From Nanohaloarchaea archaeon SW_7_43_1 (GTDB lineage: Archaea > Nanohalarchaeota > Nanosalinia > Nanosalinales > Nanosalinaceae): a stretch of DNA of 64,000 nt. Positions 43,077-51,500 of the stretch are shown piece after piece. The notes under the pieces are model-generated. The model was not told where the DNA came from and did not search any database. It saw only the letters and a program-made list of their open reading frames with translations. The stretch covers positions 62,001-126,000 of the forward strand of contig PXPE01000001.1 in NCBI GenBank assembly GCA_003009795.1. Direction: 5' to 3'. The position numbers and the translations under genes were made by a program. Numbering within the stretch: position 1 is the first letter of the stretch; each line of letters opens with the position of its first letter.

Positions 43077-44801
43077 CTATCCGACTGCTTCCTCTATCCT
43101 ATTCGAATAGTTTGTATAGATATAGGAGGATGCTATAAGTAAGATGCCGAGCACTAGGAATGATACTGTTCTCGAAAAAGTATCTAAGCCTGAAGTATCG
43201 ACAATAAATACTTTGAACGTAGTAATACCTAGAACCGCTATCGATTGCCTTCTAAAGTAGGTTAGACGAAGCTTAATGCCCATTATTAACAGGCATAAAC
43301 CATAAACTCCCCAAAGAACTGACAATCTAAACCCTTCTATTTCCAAACCTATAGCAGTCATCGACAGCAACACTATGGACCATGAGAAGGCTCTCTCTAC
43401 CAAATTATAGTCCAAATTCATTTTCCTTAATCCATCTCTGTTAAGCCTAGAAAGAAGGTAAATAACTGTAAAGCCTGTAATAACTGCTAAGTATGCAAAT
43501 AATCTGGTAGACGATAAAGGATTAGAATAGCTAAGACCAGCCAATCTCCAGGAATCATAAATCAGGACTTTGGACCCGGCTACGGCAGAAACGAAATAGC
43601 CGCCATAGCTTATTTCCTTCCTACCTAAGTTCAGGGATAAAAATACAAGTAGAATTGCTAATGCTGAGTAAACGACCGTGGTCCAGAAATCAGAGAAGTA
43701 AAGAAAAATCCCTGTTAATCCAAAAGGAATACCTGAAAACAGATAGTGGTTTTCCAGATCTACATCAAGGTTCTGTGATACGAAATAGACTAAAGTCTGT
43801 AAAGCAAAAATTCCAAAGTAAATTCCGTATAAATATTCAATGCCTGATTCCATGAACTCTAAGGTCGCCAGGGCAGTGAAAAGCAAAGGCGTAACATAAA
43901 TACTGGCTAGCCCTAAAACTCTATCCAAATCATTCAGCTCCCTTAATTTATGCAAAATTGCTGAACTAGAAGCCGTGAACAAAGCTAACATTGAAGTAAG
44001 AAATATCAACCCTGATTCATGCCCTCCGATTTCACTCCAAATACGGTATATGCCCATCGTTGAGATAAATGCGTAAAGATGAATGGCCAGCCAATTCTTG
44101 TAATATGACAATAAAGCGGTTCCTCCAGCCAACAACCCAACGTAAATCAGTATATAATATCCTATATTCGTACCAAGATAAGCAGTTGCGAATCCAGCAG
44201 TAACTGCTTCAGCGCCGAAAACCTTTGAATTTTCACGGACAGCTATAGCAAACATTCCTAGTGCTACAGCCGCTAAAAAGAATACATTCTGTTCCAATGT
44301 AAGACCTATAGCTTGCTGATACCCTGAGAAATGGTAGGACGCATAAACCACGAAATAAACAATTCCTGTTCCGCCACCCATCAAAGTACGACCCCACCTC
44401 TCATACCCGGAGAACTTCTCCTTAGCAAACCATCCTAAGCCACTTATCCCTAAACCTGCAATCAATCCTAACACTATCCTGGTAGTATAACCGATTAAAT
44501 CCTGCTGTATAGCATATCTAATTGAGAAAGCTATACCTAAAACAAATGCAAGAACTCCTATCCTGCCTAACCATTTCAGCCCTACTTCCGACTCAAGAGA
44601 AGGTGATTTCATACCGGAGTCCTCGCTAGAATCATCTCGTTCTTCCGATGAATCACTTGAAGAATCAAAATTATTCTCCAAACTTCCCCCAATATCTTCC
44701 TTGTCCCCGGTTAGAGCATCCTCTATTCTACTTAGTCGGTCATCAATGTTCTCAACTTTCTCTTCCAGATCATCGATTCTACTATCTTCTTCCCCGGTCA
44801 T
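43077..44801 (-). CDS. DUF2339-type polytopic membrane protein
   Basis: 574 residues. An N-terminal acidic coiled-coil (RIDDLEEKVENIDDRLSRIE) and Ser/Asp/Glu linker precede roughly sixteen or more hydrophobic segments starting around residue 75. The first membrane segment WLGRIGVLAFVLGIAFSIRY and the repeated GI(x)YF/GGG patterns match DUF2339 proteins. Function is unknown in any organism; the family is usually discussed as an envelope protein. It stands alone. Confidence 0.75.
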   Translation of the reverse strand: MTGEEDSRIDDLEEKVENIDDRLSRIEDALTGDKEDIGGSLENNFDSSSDSSEERDDSSEDSGMKSPSLESEVGLKWLGRIGVLAFVLGIAFSIRYAIQQDLIGYTTRIVLGLIAGLGISGLGWFAKEKFSGYERWGRTLMGGGTGIVYFVVYASYHFSGYQQAIGLTLEQNVFFLAAVALGMFAIAVRENSKVFGAEAVTAGFATAYLGTNIGYYILIYVGLLAGGTALLSYYKNWLAIHLYAFISTMGIYRIWSEIGGHESGLIFLTSMLALFTASSSAILHKLRELNDLDRVLGLASIYVTPLLFTALATLEFMESGIEYLYGIYFGIFALQTLVYFVSQNLDVDLENHYLFSGIPFGLTGIFLYFSDFWTTVVYSALAILLVFLSLNLGRKEISYGGYFVSAVAGSKVLIYDSWRLAGLSYSNPLSSTRLFAYLAVITGFTVIYLLSRLNRDGLRKMNLDYNLVERAFSWSIVLLSMTAIGLEIEGFRLSVLWGVYGLCLLIMGIKLRLTYFRRQSIAVLGITTFKVFIVDTSGLDTFSRTVSFLVLGILLIASSYIYTNYSNRIEEAVG

Positions 44802-44929
44802 TGAAACTTAAATTTCTCTGAGACTGATTTAAAACATTATTGCAAATCTGGATACGGTTCTGAGAGATCTTGTAAAACCAACAATCTTGTTTAAATACTT
44901 AACTTCAGATTTGTTATTTGTGGTAACCA

Positions 44930-45127
44930 ATGGAATTTTCTATCTCGAAAATGAAGGAAATGATCAAAAGTGAAGGGGACAAAAGAGTATCAGAAGACGC
45001 AGCTGAGGAACTTGGGGAGCTACTCGAACTGTTTGCAGGAGATCTAGCTGAGGAATCAGTCGCTGTTACAGAAGAGGAAGACAGGAAGACAGTTAGAGGC
45101 GAAGACGTCAAAGAAGCTCTGAGATAA
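44930..45127 (+). CDS. Archaeal histone 2
   Basis: 65-residue histone fold, more acidic than histone 1. Helix 1 is SISKMKEMIKSEGDKRVS, then the central helix EDAAEELGELLELFAGDLA and the DNA-contact segment DRKTVRGEDVKEALR. TTTAAATAC lies about 35 nt upstream, giving a leader of about 10 nt, without the strong Shine-Dalgarno site seen for histone 1. It could heterodimerise with histone 1. Confidence 0.95.
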   Translation: MEFSISKMKEMIKSEGDKRVSEDAAEELGELLELFAGDLAEESVAVTEEEDRKTVRGEDVKEALR

Positions 45128-45197
45128 AAACCAATTTTTTGTTCTTTGAATTCTAACAGACATCACGGATTTAAGTCTTCCATCTCAAAATTCTGAT

Positions 45198-46193
45198 ATG
45201 GAACCTGAACAAATTGTGGAAAAAATAGTAGAGGAAACAGATCTTGAAGAAGACGAGATAGAGGAAAAAGTCGACGAAAAAATGGACGAGTTCGAAGGAC
45301 TTGTATCTGAGGAAGGTGCAATCCATCTGGTAGCAAAGGAAGCAGATGTCCAGATAGCGGAATCAAGTGATCAGGCACTGAAAGTCGAAAATATCGTTCC
45401 AGACATGAGAAAAGTTAATATCAAAGGACGGGTAACAAGAATATCTGAAACCAACACCTTTGAGAGAGATGACGGAGACGATGGCAAAGTAAGAAATATT
45501 ACACTGGGAGATGGCACCGGTACCGCAAGACTATCTCTCTGGGACGACCAGACCGAGATCGCTGAAAAAGTTGATGAAGGCGACGCAATAGGTATCTCAG
45601 GAGCATACACTGTAGAAGACAACCAAGGTAACGCAGAACTAAGACTCGGGGACTCCGCACAAGTGAAAATGATGGACGATGATGAAGTTCCCGAAGTTGA
45701 GGCAGATGAGGTAAGTGAGAAAACTGAAGCCAGCATTAGAGAGGTAAGAAGCAAGAACGCCGAGTACAGCGTAAGAGGAATGATAATGGATGTTTATACC
45801 AGCAGCCCGTTCTACTCGCAATGTCCTGAATGTGGAAACACAGTAAGAGAAGACGATGATGGAGAATACGTGTGTGAGGAACACGGGGAAGTAGAGCCGG
45901 ATAAAGCACTTGCAATGTCAATCGTTTTGGACGATGGAACAGGCAATACTCGGGTTGTAATGTTTGGAGATAGAGCGCGGGAACTTCTCGATATTGATGA
46001 GGAAACCGAGAAAGAAGGAGATATTGAAGCAGTCGAGAAAGCAGCCACAGACGTGATCGGAAGAAGAATAGAAGTTGAAGGCCGTGCACGCCACAACGAT
46101 TATTTCGGAACGCTTGAGCTCATAGCAAATAGCTTTGAAGAGATAGAAGCTGAGAAAGAGCTTGACCAGATTATTGAGATGTTCGAAGCCTAA
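45198..46193 (+). CDS. RPA-like single-stranded DNA-binding protein
   Basis: 331 residues with two OB folds (VNIKGRVTRISETNTFERDD and YSVRGMIMDVYTSSPFYSQC regions) and a four-ligand zinc ribbon inside the second (CPECGN, then CEEHGE, about 210-230). This is the euryarchaeal RPA41-like layout. It protects single-stranded DNA in replication and repair. It precedes radA by 62 nt in the same direction, a natural functional pairing. Confidence 0.88.
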   Translation: MEPEQIVEKIVEETDLEEDEIEEKVDEKMDEFEGLVSEEGAIHLVAKEADVQIAESSDQALKVENIVPDMRKVNIKGRVTRISETNTFERDDGDDGKVRNITLGDGTGTARLSLWDDQTEIAEKVDEGDAIGISGAYTVEDNQGNAELRLGDSAQVKMMDDDEVPEVEADEVSEKTEASIREVRSKNAEYSVRGMIMDVYTSSPFYSQCPECGNTVREDDDGEYVCEEHGEVEPDKALAMSIVLDDGTGNTRVVMFGDRARELLDIDEETEKEGDIEAVEKAATDVIGRRIEVEGRARHNDYFGTLELIANSFEEIEAEKELDQIIEMFEA

Positions 46194-46241
46194 AAAAACT
46201 ATACTACTTAGACAAAAGATCAAGAATTTCTTAACAAAGAA

Positions 46242-46248
46242 GGGAGGA
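46242..46248 (+). promoter_or_regulatory. Shine-Dalgarno site of radA
   Basis: GGGAGGA with 7 nt spacing to the ATG. It indicates a leadered transcript, probably read through from the RPA gene. Confidence 0.6.
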
Positions 46249-46255
46249 CAATACT

Positions 46256-47206
46256 ATGACAGAAGACAACGAAAAAGACCTTGTAGAACTGAAAGGAGTA
46301 GGAGAAAAAACAGCGGAAAAACTCGAAGAAGCAGGCTACGACGATCTAATGTCGATCGCTACAATGAGCTCCGGAGACCTCGGAGAAGTCGCAGATCTTG
46401 GCGATAAAAAATCACAGAAGATAATCACTGCAGCACGGCATGAACTAGACCTAGGATTTGAGACAGGAAAGGATAAGTACGATTCCAGGAAGGAAATGGG
46501 TCGGATTGCCACAGGATGTGAAGACCTCGACGAAATCGTAGGAGGTGGAGTGGAAACACAGAACATTACAGAGTTCTACGGAGAATACGGATCAGCAAAG
46601 ACACAGATTTCACATCAGCTCTCAGTAAACGTTCAGCTACCTGAGGGAGAAGGCGGCTTAGGGAAAGGCGCAGTATATATTGACACGGAAGACACCTTCA
46701 TTCCAACAAGAATCGAGCAGATGGCCGAAGCCCGAGGACTTGACGTTGAGGAAACACTTGACAACATCCACGTCGCCCGCGCATACAACTCGGATCACCA
46801 GATGTTGCTTGCAGACGAGGCACAGGATATCTGTCAGGAAGAAGACATAGGATTGATCATAGTTGATTCTCTAACAGCCCAGTTCAGAGCAGACTACGTC
46901 GGAAGAGGGGAACTAGCCCCTCGACAGCAGAAACTGAACAGGCACATGAACACACTGCTCAGACTGGCTAACTCCCACAATGCCGCAGTAGTCGTCACAA
47001 ATCAGGTCATGAGCAACCCTGACCAGATGTTTGGTGACCCAACAAAGGCAATTGGAGGACACATCGTTGCACACAACTCCGCAGTACGACTCTACCTGAG
47101 AAAAGGAAAGAAAGACAAGAGAGTAGCACGACTCGTCGACTCACCCTACATGCCGGAAGCAGAAGCAGTATTCAAAGTAGCAGACGAGGGAATAATCAGC
47201 GATTAA
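46256..47206 (+). CDS. radA: DNA recombinase RadA
   Basis: 316-residue archaeal RecA/Rad51 orthologue that forms the strand-exchange filament. The N-terminal helix-hairpin-helix (LVELKGVGEKTAEKLEEAGY) is followed by the ATPase core with DLDEIVGGGVETQ, Walker A GEYGSAKTQ (109-117), Walker B GLIIVDSLTAQF and VVTNQVMSNPDQMFG. The residue before the Walker lysine is Ala114, whereas Gly is almost invariant there. Everything else is normal, so it is probably active but merits checking. The last 4 bases overlap a convergent toxin gene. Confidence 0.96.
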   Translation: MTEDNEKDLVELKGVGEKTAEKLEEAGYDDLMSIATMSSGDLGEVADLGDKKSQKIITAARHELDLGFETGKDKYDSRKEMGRIATGCEDLDEIVGGGVETQNITEFYGEYGSAKTQISHQLSVNVQLPEGEGGLGKGAVYIDTEDTFIPTRIEQMAEARGLDVEETLDNIHVARAYNSDHQMLLADEAQDICQEEDIGLIIVDSLTAQFRADYVGRGELAPRQQKLNRHMNTLLRLANSHNAAVVVTNQVMSNPDQMFGDPTKAIGGHIVAHNSAVRLYLRKGKKDKRVARLVDSPYMPEAEAVFKVADEGIISD

Positions 47207-47565
47207 CGGAAATTCTTGACATCCGTTATTTCCCTTATTTTTTCATCGGTAGTCAGGATTACCTCACCCTCACTGAAAGCTACTTGAAGAGCATCAAATG
47301 TGTGAAGATCGTATTCCTCCATATAATGTGCAGCTTCCAGATATTTATCCATATCTGCCTCAATTTGCATCAACATCTCAAGTTCAGATAGTTTCTTCCT
47401 CGGACTCAAATCATTTCTCTCACAGAGAATTAGAACCTCGTTTAAGGTCACGTGGCTCGTAAATATTTCCTCCTTATGCTCTTCGTAAACTGCTCTAGCA
47501 GAGTCCTTGAGCCAGTCAGAATCTTTCAGTAAAGCCAGTATGAAATCGGTATCTGCATACATCAT
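47203..47565 (-). CDS. PIN-domain toxin (VapC-like), second pair
   Basis: 120 residues with PIN acidic residues in MYADTDFILALL, VTLNEVLILC, THFDALQVAF-like TFDALQVAF and TTDEKIREI. Probably an RNase toxin. The gene overlaps the upstream antitoxin by 4 nt. The C-terminus converges with radA. It is distinct in sequence from the PIN toxin at 9.8 kb and paired with a different antitoxin fold. Confidence 0.87.
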   Translation of the reverse strand: MMYADTDFILALLKDSDWLKDSARAVYEEHKEEIFTSHVTLNEVLILCERNDLSPRKKLSELEMLMQIEADMDKYLEAAHYMEEYDLHTFDALQVAFSEGEVILTTDEKIREITDVKNFR

Positions 47566-47792
47566 TTTGTTGCCTGTTCTCTGGAATCTTTTCTTACATC
47601 TTCCTTTAGTTCTTCTATAGACTTGTCTTCTAGAGCTTCTTCCTCCTGAAAGCTTTCTAACGGATCTTCTGGTAAAGGCAATAATAAAATTTCATCCTGA
47701 GTCTCAATTATTCGAAATTTGTCCGTATAACCATTTCTAATTTCTTTGGGTAAATACAATCTACCTTGGTCGTCAACAGAAGCAACAGTCAT
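47562..47792 (-). CDS. AbrB/SpoVT-type antitoxin
   Basis: 76 residues. The swapped-hairpin DNA-binding unit is VASVDDQGRLYLPKEIRNGY then KFRIIETQDEILLLPL, followed by an acidic helical tail that would bind the toxin. It comes first and overlaps the PIN gene (ATGA). An inverted repeat overlapping the promoter (47802-47817) is a likely autoregulatory operator. Confidence 0.87.
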   Translation of the reverse strand: MTVASVDDQGRLYLPKEIRNGYTDKFRIIETQDEILLLPLPEDPLESFQEEEALEDKSIEELKEDVRKDSREQATK

Positions 47793-47801
47793 AGTACCAC
47801 A

Positions 47802-47817
47802 GAAATAAACTTATTTC
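47802..47817 (-). promoter_or_regulatory. Promoter/operator of the AbrB-PIN pair
   Basis: GAAATAA-AC-TTATTTC, perfect 7-bp arms, lies 10-25 nt before the antitoxin ATG and covers the expected TATA position. Confidence 0.5.
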
Positions 47818-47932
47818 CATTGAATTAAATTTGTTTCCACTAAAGCTGAGTATAAAAGTGATTATATCTGAAGTAAGAAACGATAAAGAGCACAAGGCCT
47901 GTCTAAGTAGATTCCTACTGCAGAATCACCAA

Positions 47933-48193
47933 TCAGATTATGTCGCTTTCTGAGACGATCACAAAGTCACCGATGCTTCTAACCGCTGAGAACGGGACAA
48001 TGTTTCTTCCCTTCCGGTCTTCCTGAAGTTTTACATCGTCGATGTGTTCTGTTGTGTTGGAAATTAGCAGGTTCATAAGTTCTCCTGTGTCTCCGACGAA
48101 TGAGATATCTTCTACTTCTCCGTATTTTTTACCATGTTCTTCCGAAACTATTGTTCTACCAACGATCTGTGATCCTCGAGGTCTATCAGCCAT
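47933..48193 (-). CDS. PRC-barrel domain protein
   Basis: 86 residues: GSQIVGRTIVSEEHGKKYGE and VEDISFVGDTGELMNLLISN, then NIVPFSAVRSIGDFVIV, the six-strand PRC-barrel pattern. Such short archaeal proteins are linked to RNA metabolism or, in some archaea, to cell division (CdpB family); which applies here is unclear. A Shine-Dalgarno site (GGAGGAG on the minus strand, 48198-48205) stands about 5 nt before the ATG. Confidence 0.85.
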   Translation of the reverse strand: MADRPRGSQIVGRTIVSEEHGKKYGEVEDISFVGDTGELMNLLISNTTEHIDDVKLQEDRKGRNIVPFSAVRSIGDFVIVSESDII

Positions 48194-48242
48194 TTTTGCT
48201 CCTCCGTAACATGTTTTTATGGCCGAGACATTAAAAGTTTAC

Positions 48243-48782
48243 ATGGCCCGAGTGTTCTCAGCGATCGATGTAGAAAATGAAAAACTTCTTGAAGAACTGG
48301 CTAAAGTCCAAGATAGAATAGACCTGGGTTTCTCACCGGTCAAGAAAGACAAAATGCATATCACTTTACAGTTCTTCCAAAATATAGATAAAAAGGAAAT
48401 AGACGAGCTGAAAGCGACGATGGATAAACTTGAGGCTGATTCTTTCACAGCGGAGGTTTCCGGCGTCGGATGCTTTCCCTCAACTGAACATATAAGGGTG
48501 GTTTGGTCGGGTCTAGATCAGGAAGAGAAATTTCAGAGGCTTTACAACCAGCTTTCTGACCATAAAATAACATCTGACAACAAACATGAGTTCAAGCCTC
48601 ACATAACCCTTATGCGGGTGAGAGATATAGATAAGGATAAAAAGAAAAAACTGAGAAGAACCCTGAGGGAATTTGAAAACCATAGATTTGGCGAGCTTGA
48701 AGTTAGAAATGTCAAACTTTTCCGATCCGATCTTCAACAGGGTGATTCAAGATACGAGAAACTTTACAGCAAAGAGCTGTGA
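48243..48782 (+). CDS. thpR: RNA 2',3'-cyclic phosphodiesterase (2'-5' RNA ligase family)
   Basis: 179 residues of the 2H phosphoesterase superfamily. The two HxTx motifs are HITLQFFQ and HITLMRVRD, about 80 residues apart. It opens 2',3'-cyclic phosphates on RNA or ligates tRNA halves. ATG 48243 (MARVFSAIDVEN) is preferred to 48219 because a TTTTTAT box lies about 27 nt upstream. It overlaps the next gene by 4 nt. Confidence 0.93.
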   Translation: MARVFSAIDVENEKLLEELAKVQDRIDLGFSPVKKDKMHITLQFFQNIDKKEIDELKATMDKLEADSFTAEVSGVGCFPSTEHIRVVWSGLDQEEKFQRLYNQLSDHKITSDNKHEFKPHITLMRVRDIDKDKKKKLRRTLREFENHRFGELEVRNVKLFRSDLQQGDSRYEKLYSKEL

Positions 48783-49126
48783 CGCACAGGGAACTATACT
48801 TTATATCTACCGTACTCGCAGTGATAGGACTGGGAATAATGTTTGTGACAGCGGAAAGTATTGAACCGGAAACAAATAAGATTGAAAGTCTCAGCTCCTC
48901 CTCACAGACAGGAGACATAATAACGGTTAAGGGAGAAGTGATCTCAAGCCAGTATGTAGATGGAAACCTGTTTCTTACAGTTGAGGACGAAACAGGATCA
49001 ATGTCGGTCGCAGACTTCAACTCGAATAAAAACTTTCAGGAAGGAGAGAAGGTATCGGTTGAGGGCGAGATAACTCTTTATGAAGGCGAATTAGAGCTTA
49101 TAGCCCAGGCAATTGAGAGACAGTGA
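48779..49126 (+). CDS. Membrane-anchored OB-fold protein
   Basis: 115 residues, GTG start overlapping the thpR stop (GTGA). One N-terminal hydrophobic segment (LYFISTVLAVIGLGIMFVTA) is followed by an OB fold (DIITVKGEVISSQYVDGNLF then LTVEDETGSMSVADF, and KVSVEGEITLYEGELELIAQ). The OB domain should lie outside the cytoplasm if the segment is a signal-anchor. It is coupled to both neighbours by 4-nt overlaps. Function unknown. Confidence 0.72.
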   Translation: MTHRELYFISTVLAVIGLGIMFVTAESIEPETNKIESLSSSSQTGDIITVKGEVISSQYVDGNLFLTVEDETGSMSVADFNSNKNFQEGEKVSVEGEITLYEGELELIAQAIERQ

Positions 49127-49548
49127 TTGGATTTAAACCGTTTCAGGATGAAATCTTCAGTATGTTACTTTACCTGATAATACTATTGCTTGCGTTGCCT
49201 TTTGTTGATCTTTATCTTCTGATTGAGGTCACGGGCAGAATCGGATTTATCGAGACCTTGGGCCTGGTTTTCCTTACAGGAATTCTGGGTGCCTTCTTCG
49301 TGAAACGGGAAGCGAAAACTGTCTGGAGGAAACTCGGTGTCTCTGTAACAGCAAACGAAGTATCCCGAAACGTCCTAGAGGGTGCAATGATCGTTCTAGG
49401 AGGCCTAATGCTGTTAAGCCCAGGATTCATCACTGATGCTGTAGGCTTCCTGCTGGTAATAGGCTGGACTCGGATAAGGATAGTGCTGAAAATAGAGGAA
49501 AAAATGAAGGAAAAATCCAACTTCAAGGTCCAAGTACAGCAGTTCTAG
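49123..49548 (+). CDS. fxsA: FxsA family membrane protein
   Basis: 141 residues from GTG 49123, with ATG 49159 as an alternative start at the first membrane segment. The FxsA signature is visible: ALPFVDLYLLIEVTGRIG, then LTGILGAFFVKREAKTVW and GLMLLSPGFITDAVGFLLVI. In E. coli FxsA relieves phage F exclusion, but the general role is unknown. It ends in convergent overlap with the next gene. Confidence 0.88.
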   Translation: MIGFKPFQDEIFSMLLYLIILLLALPFVDLYLLIEVTGRIGFIETLGLVFLTGILGAFFVKREAKTVWRKLGVSVTANEVSRNVLEGAMIVLGGLMLLSPGFITDAVGFLLVIGWTRIRIVLKIEEKMKEKSNFKVQVQQF

Positions 49549-50246
49549 GCATTATAAGAGGCGAAAAAGGAAAGAGCAAGTACCGCCAATCCCGCCTCCG
49601 ATGGTATACTAAATCCGTACATCGAAAGCGCTATACTCCCAAGTACCAATGCCCCACCTTTTCTAATGTAGTTAAGGTCGAGCTGTGACGTATCTAGCCT
49701 TGATGCGAGGAATAATGCTGAGAGAGCTACCAATGCCGTTCCCGCTGCAGGAGCAACATACTCAAGGCTTAAGGCGACTGAACTCGGATTCTTTACCGAT
49801 AAAACCATACCGGTTATCAGTATGGCAGGTACTGAAAGCCATTCCCCGACTTCTAAACCACCCATCTTCACCGCTATCGTAAATAATGCTAATCCGGCCG
49901 CGTATCGAAGTCTTCCCACAAAGAACAGCTGCTCATAGATCGGAGCCACCAAAGATATCAAGATCGCTCCGACTACTAAGTAAGGTGCTGCCCGAAACAC
50001 TGTTCTTGTCGCCTCTTTTCTCGTCTCCGAACACGAGTACAGTACTGCAAGTGCTCCCGCTCCCGTGAAAACTGTCAACGCCACCGATACCACATCAGAG
50101 AACGTCTCAATCGCTCCTGTAACAAGAAGGGTTGCGAAGACTCCATCAACAAGCGGAAGGCAGAGGATAAAAATCAGTTTCCGTGCGTCCTTATCGGGAA
50201 CGAGTAAGTGCCTTGAAGCGCCGTCACTCAATCGTTCCAGAACCAC
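49545..50246 (-). CDS. Polytopic membrane protein (DUF5794-like)
   Basis: 233 residues with six or seven hydrophobic segments. The N-terminal block LSDGASRHLLVPDKDARKLI followed by LPLVDGVFATLLVTGAIET resembles haloarchaeal DUF5794 proteins as I remember them; this assignment is tentative. GTG 50246 has GCATAAAAAC about 25-30 nt upstream. Function is unknown. It shares 4 bases with the end of fxsA. Confidence 0.65.
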   Translation of the reverse strand: MVLERLSDGASRHLLVPDKDARKLIFILCLPLVDGVFATLLVTGAIETFSDVVSVALTVFTGAGALAVLYSCSETRKEATRTVFRAAPYLVVGAILISLVAPIYEQLFFVGRLRYAAGLALFTIAVKMGGLEVGEWLSVPAILITGMVLSVKNPSSVALSLEYVAPAAGTALVALSALFLASRLDTSQLDLNYIRKGGALVLGSIALSMYGFSIPSEAGLAVLALSFFASYNA

Positions 50247-50280
50247 AGAGAAATACCCTTTCTAAGTTTTTATGCGGCCC

Positions 50281-50323
50281 CGGAACCAAGAATCATTTCC
50301 AATTAACAATTGCCTTGGTTCCG
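50281..50323. promoter_or_regulatory. Inverted repeat CGGAACCAAG / CTTGGTTCCG around a TATA-like box
   Basis: Perfect 10-bp arms enclose CAATTAACAATTG, ending immediately before the ATG of a small gene. The TATA-like CCAATTAAC is about 25 nt before that ATG, so the repeat brackets the promoter. Confidence 0.5.
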
Positions 50324-50422
50324 ATGGTCAGAAAATTAGTAAACCTAAACTTAGAGATCATCGCAGTAGCTGACATAAACATTTCATCAACAGTCCTCGA
50401 ACCAGCCACTGCATTCATATAA
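50324..50422 (+). CDS. Candidate small protein (32 residues)
   Basis: ATG 50324 to TAA 50422. The peptide (MVRKLVNLNLEIIAVADINI then SSTVLEPATAFI) is well composed and the ATG follows a TATA-like box and inverted repeat at leaderless distance. If transcribed, the 5' arm of the repeat would not be in the mRNA, so the repeat would act as a DNA operator. No family known. Confidence 0.4.
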   Translation: MVRKLVNLNLEIIAVADINISSTVLEPATAFI

Positions 50423-50452
50423 TCTAACATAGTCGGGAAGCTGTTTTAAATG

Positions 50453-51409
50453 TTACTCTGGATTGATCAGTATTTCGCCTTTATCAATTACTTTCTCACC
50501 GTCAAACTTGACGGTAGGATCCTCACATATTGTATCCCAATGGATATCGCATACGTTCCTCTTTTCATGATTCTCTGAGAAATAACTTGAGTTGTCTCCA
50601 AACGCAACATGTACCGTTCCTTTAACCTTCTCATCCTGGAGAACATTACCGATCAGAGTAGCTTTCGGGTTCGTTCCAATTCCTAGTTCGGCGACCTGTT
50701 TCGCACATCTGAACTCTTCAAAAGTCTCCGTAAGTTCCGATTCTTCCTCATCTTCATGTCTCACCGCTACCGCCCTATTGTCCTCGATCTCGATTTCTGT
50801 TCCTTCTGGAGCGAAGGGAAAATGATCAATAACTAGAACTCCGTTTGCATCGATAACACCGCCATCAGCTTCTCCTGCCGGAAGATTTCCGAAATCCCCC
50901 TCTTCCCTGATAAAACCTGTATCCTTCTCAAAGTACTTCCGATCAACTTTCAAAGTTAGATCAGTCCCGCTCGGTGTCTCGATTCTTACCTCTGAAACAT
51001 TTTCAAGTGCATTGTAGAATCTCCGGGAAAGATCACGAACTTCTTCATAATCTGCATTCAGGCTCTGATTCCAGACTTTCTTTGTAACAGTAGGCATCGT
51101 AGCTACACGGGACCCTGCCTCATTTGCTTTATGCCTAGCATCAGTGTGAGATAAAGACTTCAAAGTTGGAGCTATAACAGCATCAGCCTCTTTCATACTT
51201 TCCGCAACTTCTTGAGGTGGTTCTTCGCCATGATTCTCCGGTTCCTCATACTCCATCAAACGGTAATCCGCGCCTACGTTATCTAATACTTCAAGAAGCG
51301 AATTAATTAAATCCTGGTCATTACCATCGTTCAGAACAAGCACTTCTTCCCCGGATTCAATATCCATGCACTGATTAACAACTGTTTCAGCTCCTTCCTT
51401 AAGGCTCAT
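50453..51409 (-). CDS. AmpS/aminopeptidase T-like metallopeptidase (M29-related)
   Basis: 318 residues. The C-terminal half carries the M29-type landmarks GNLPAGEADGGV, AELGIGTNPKA, VHVAFGDN and CDIHWDTI, with the conserved Glu, His and Asp that bind two metals. The N-terminal half is the alpha/beta domain typical of COG2309 proteins. Cytoplasmic aminopeptidase is the likely role. It has its own leftward promoter and sits 90 nt after the deaminase-like gene. Confidence 0.85.
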   Translation of the reverse strand: MSLKEGAETVVNQCMDIESGEEVLVLNDGNDQDLINSLLEVLDNVGADYRLMEYEEPENHGEEPPQEVAESMKEADAVIAPTLKSLSHTDARHKANEAGSRVATMPTVTKKVWNQSLNADYEEVRDLSRRFYNALENVSEVRIETPSGTDLTLKVDRKYFEKDTGFIREEGDFGNLPAGEADGGVIDANGVLVIDHFPFAPEGTEIEIEDNRAVAVRHEDEEESELTETFEEFRCAKQVAELGIGTNPKATLIGNVLQDEKVKGTVHVAFGDNSSYFSENHEKRNVCDIHWDTICEDPTVKFDGEKVIDKGEILINPE

Positions 51410-51500
51410 ACAATATTCTTAGTGTCCAGAGTTAAAATGCTTTCTAGCTTAGCCGGGCAGAAGTTACTCTGCCCTGAATAAAAAAATCAGCTCGGTTTTC

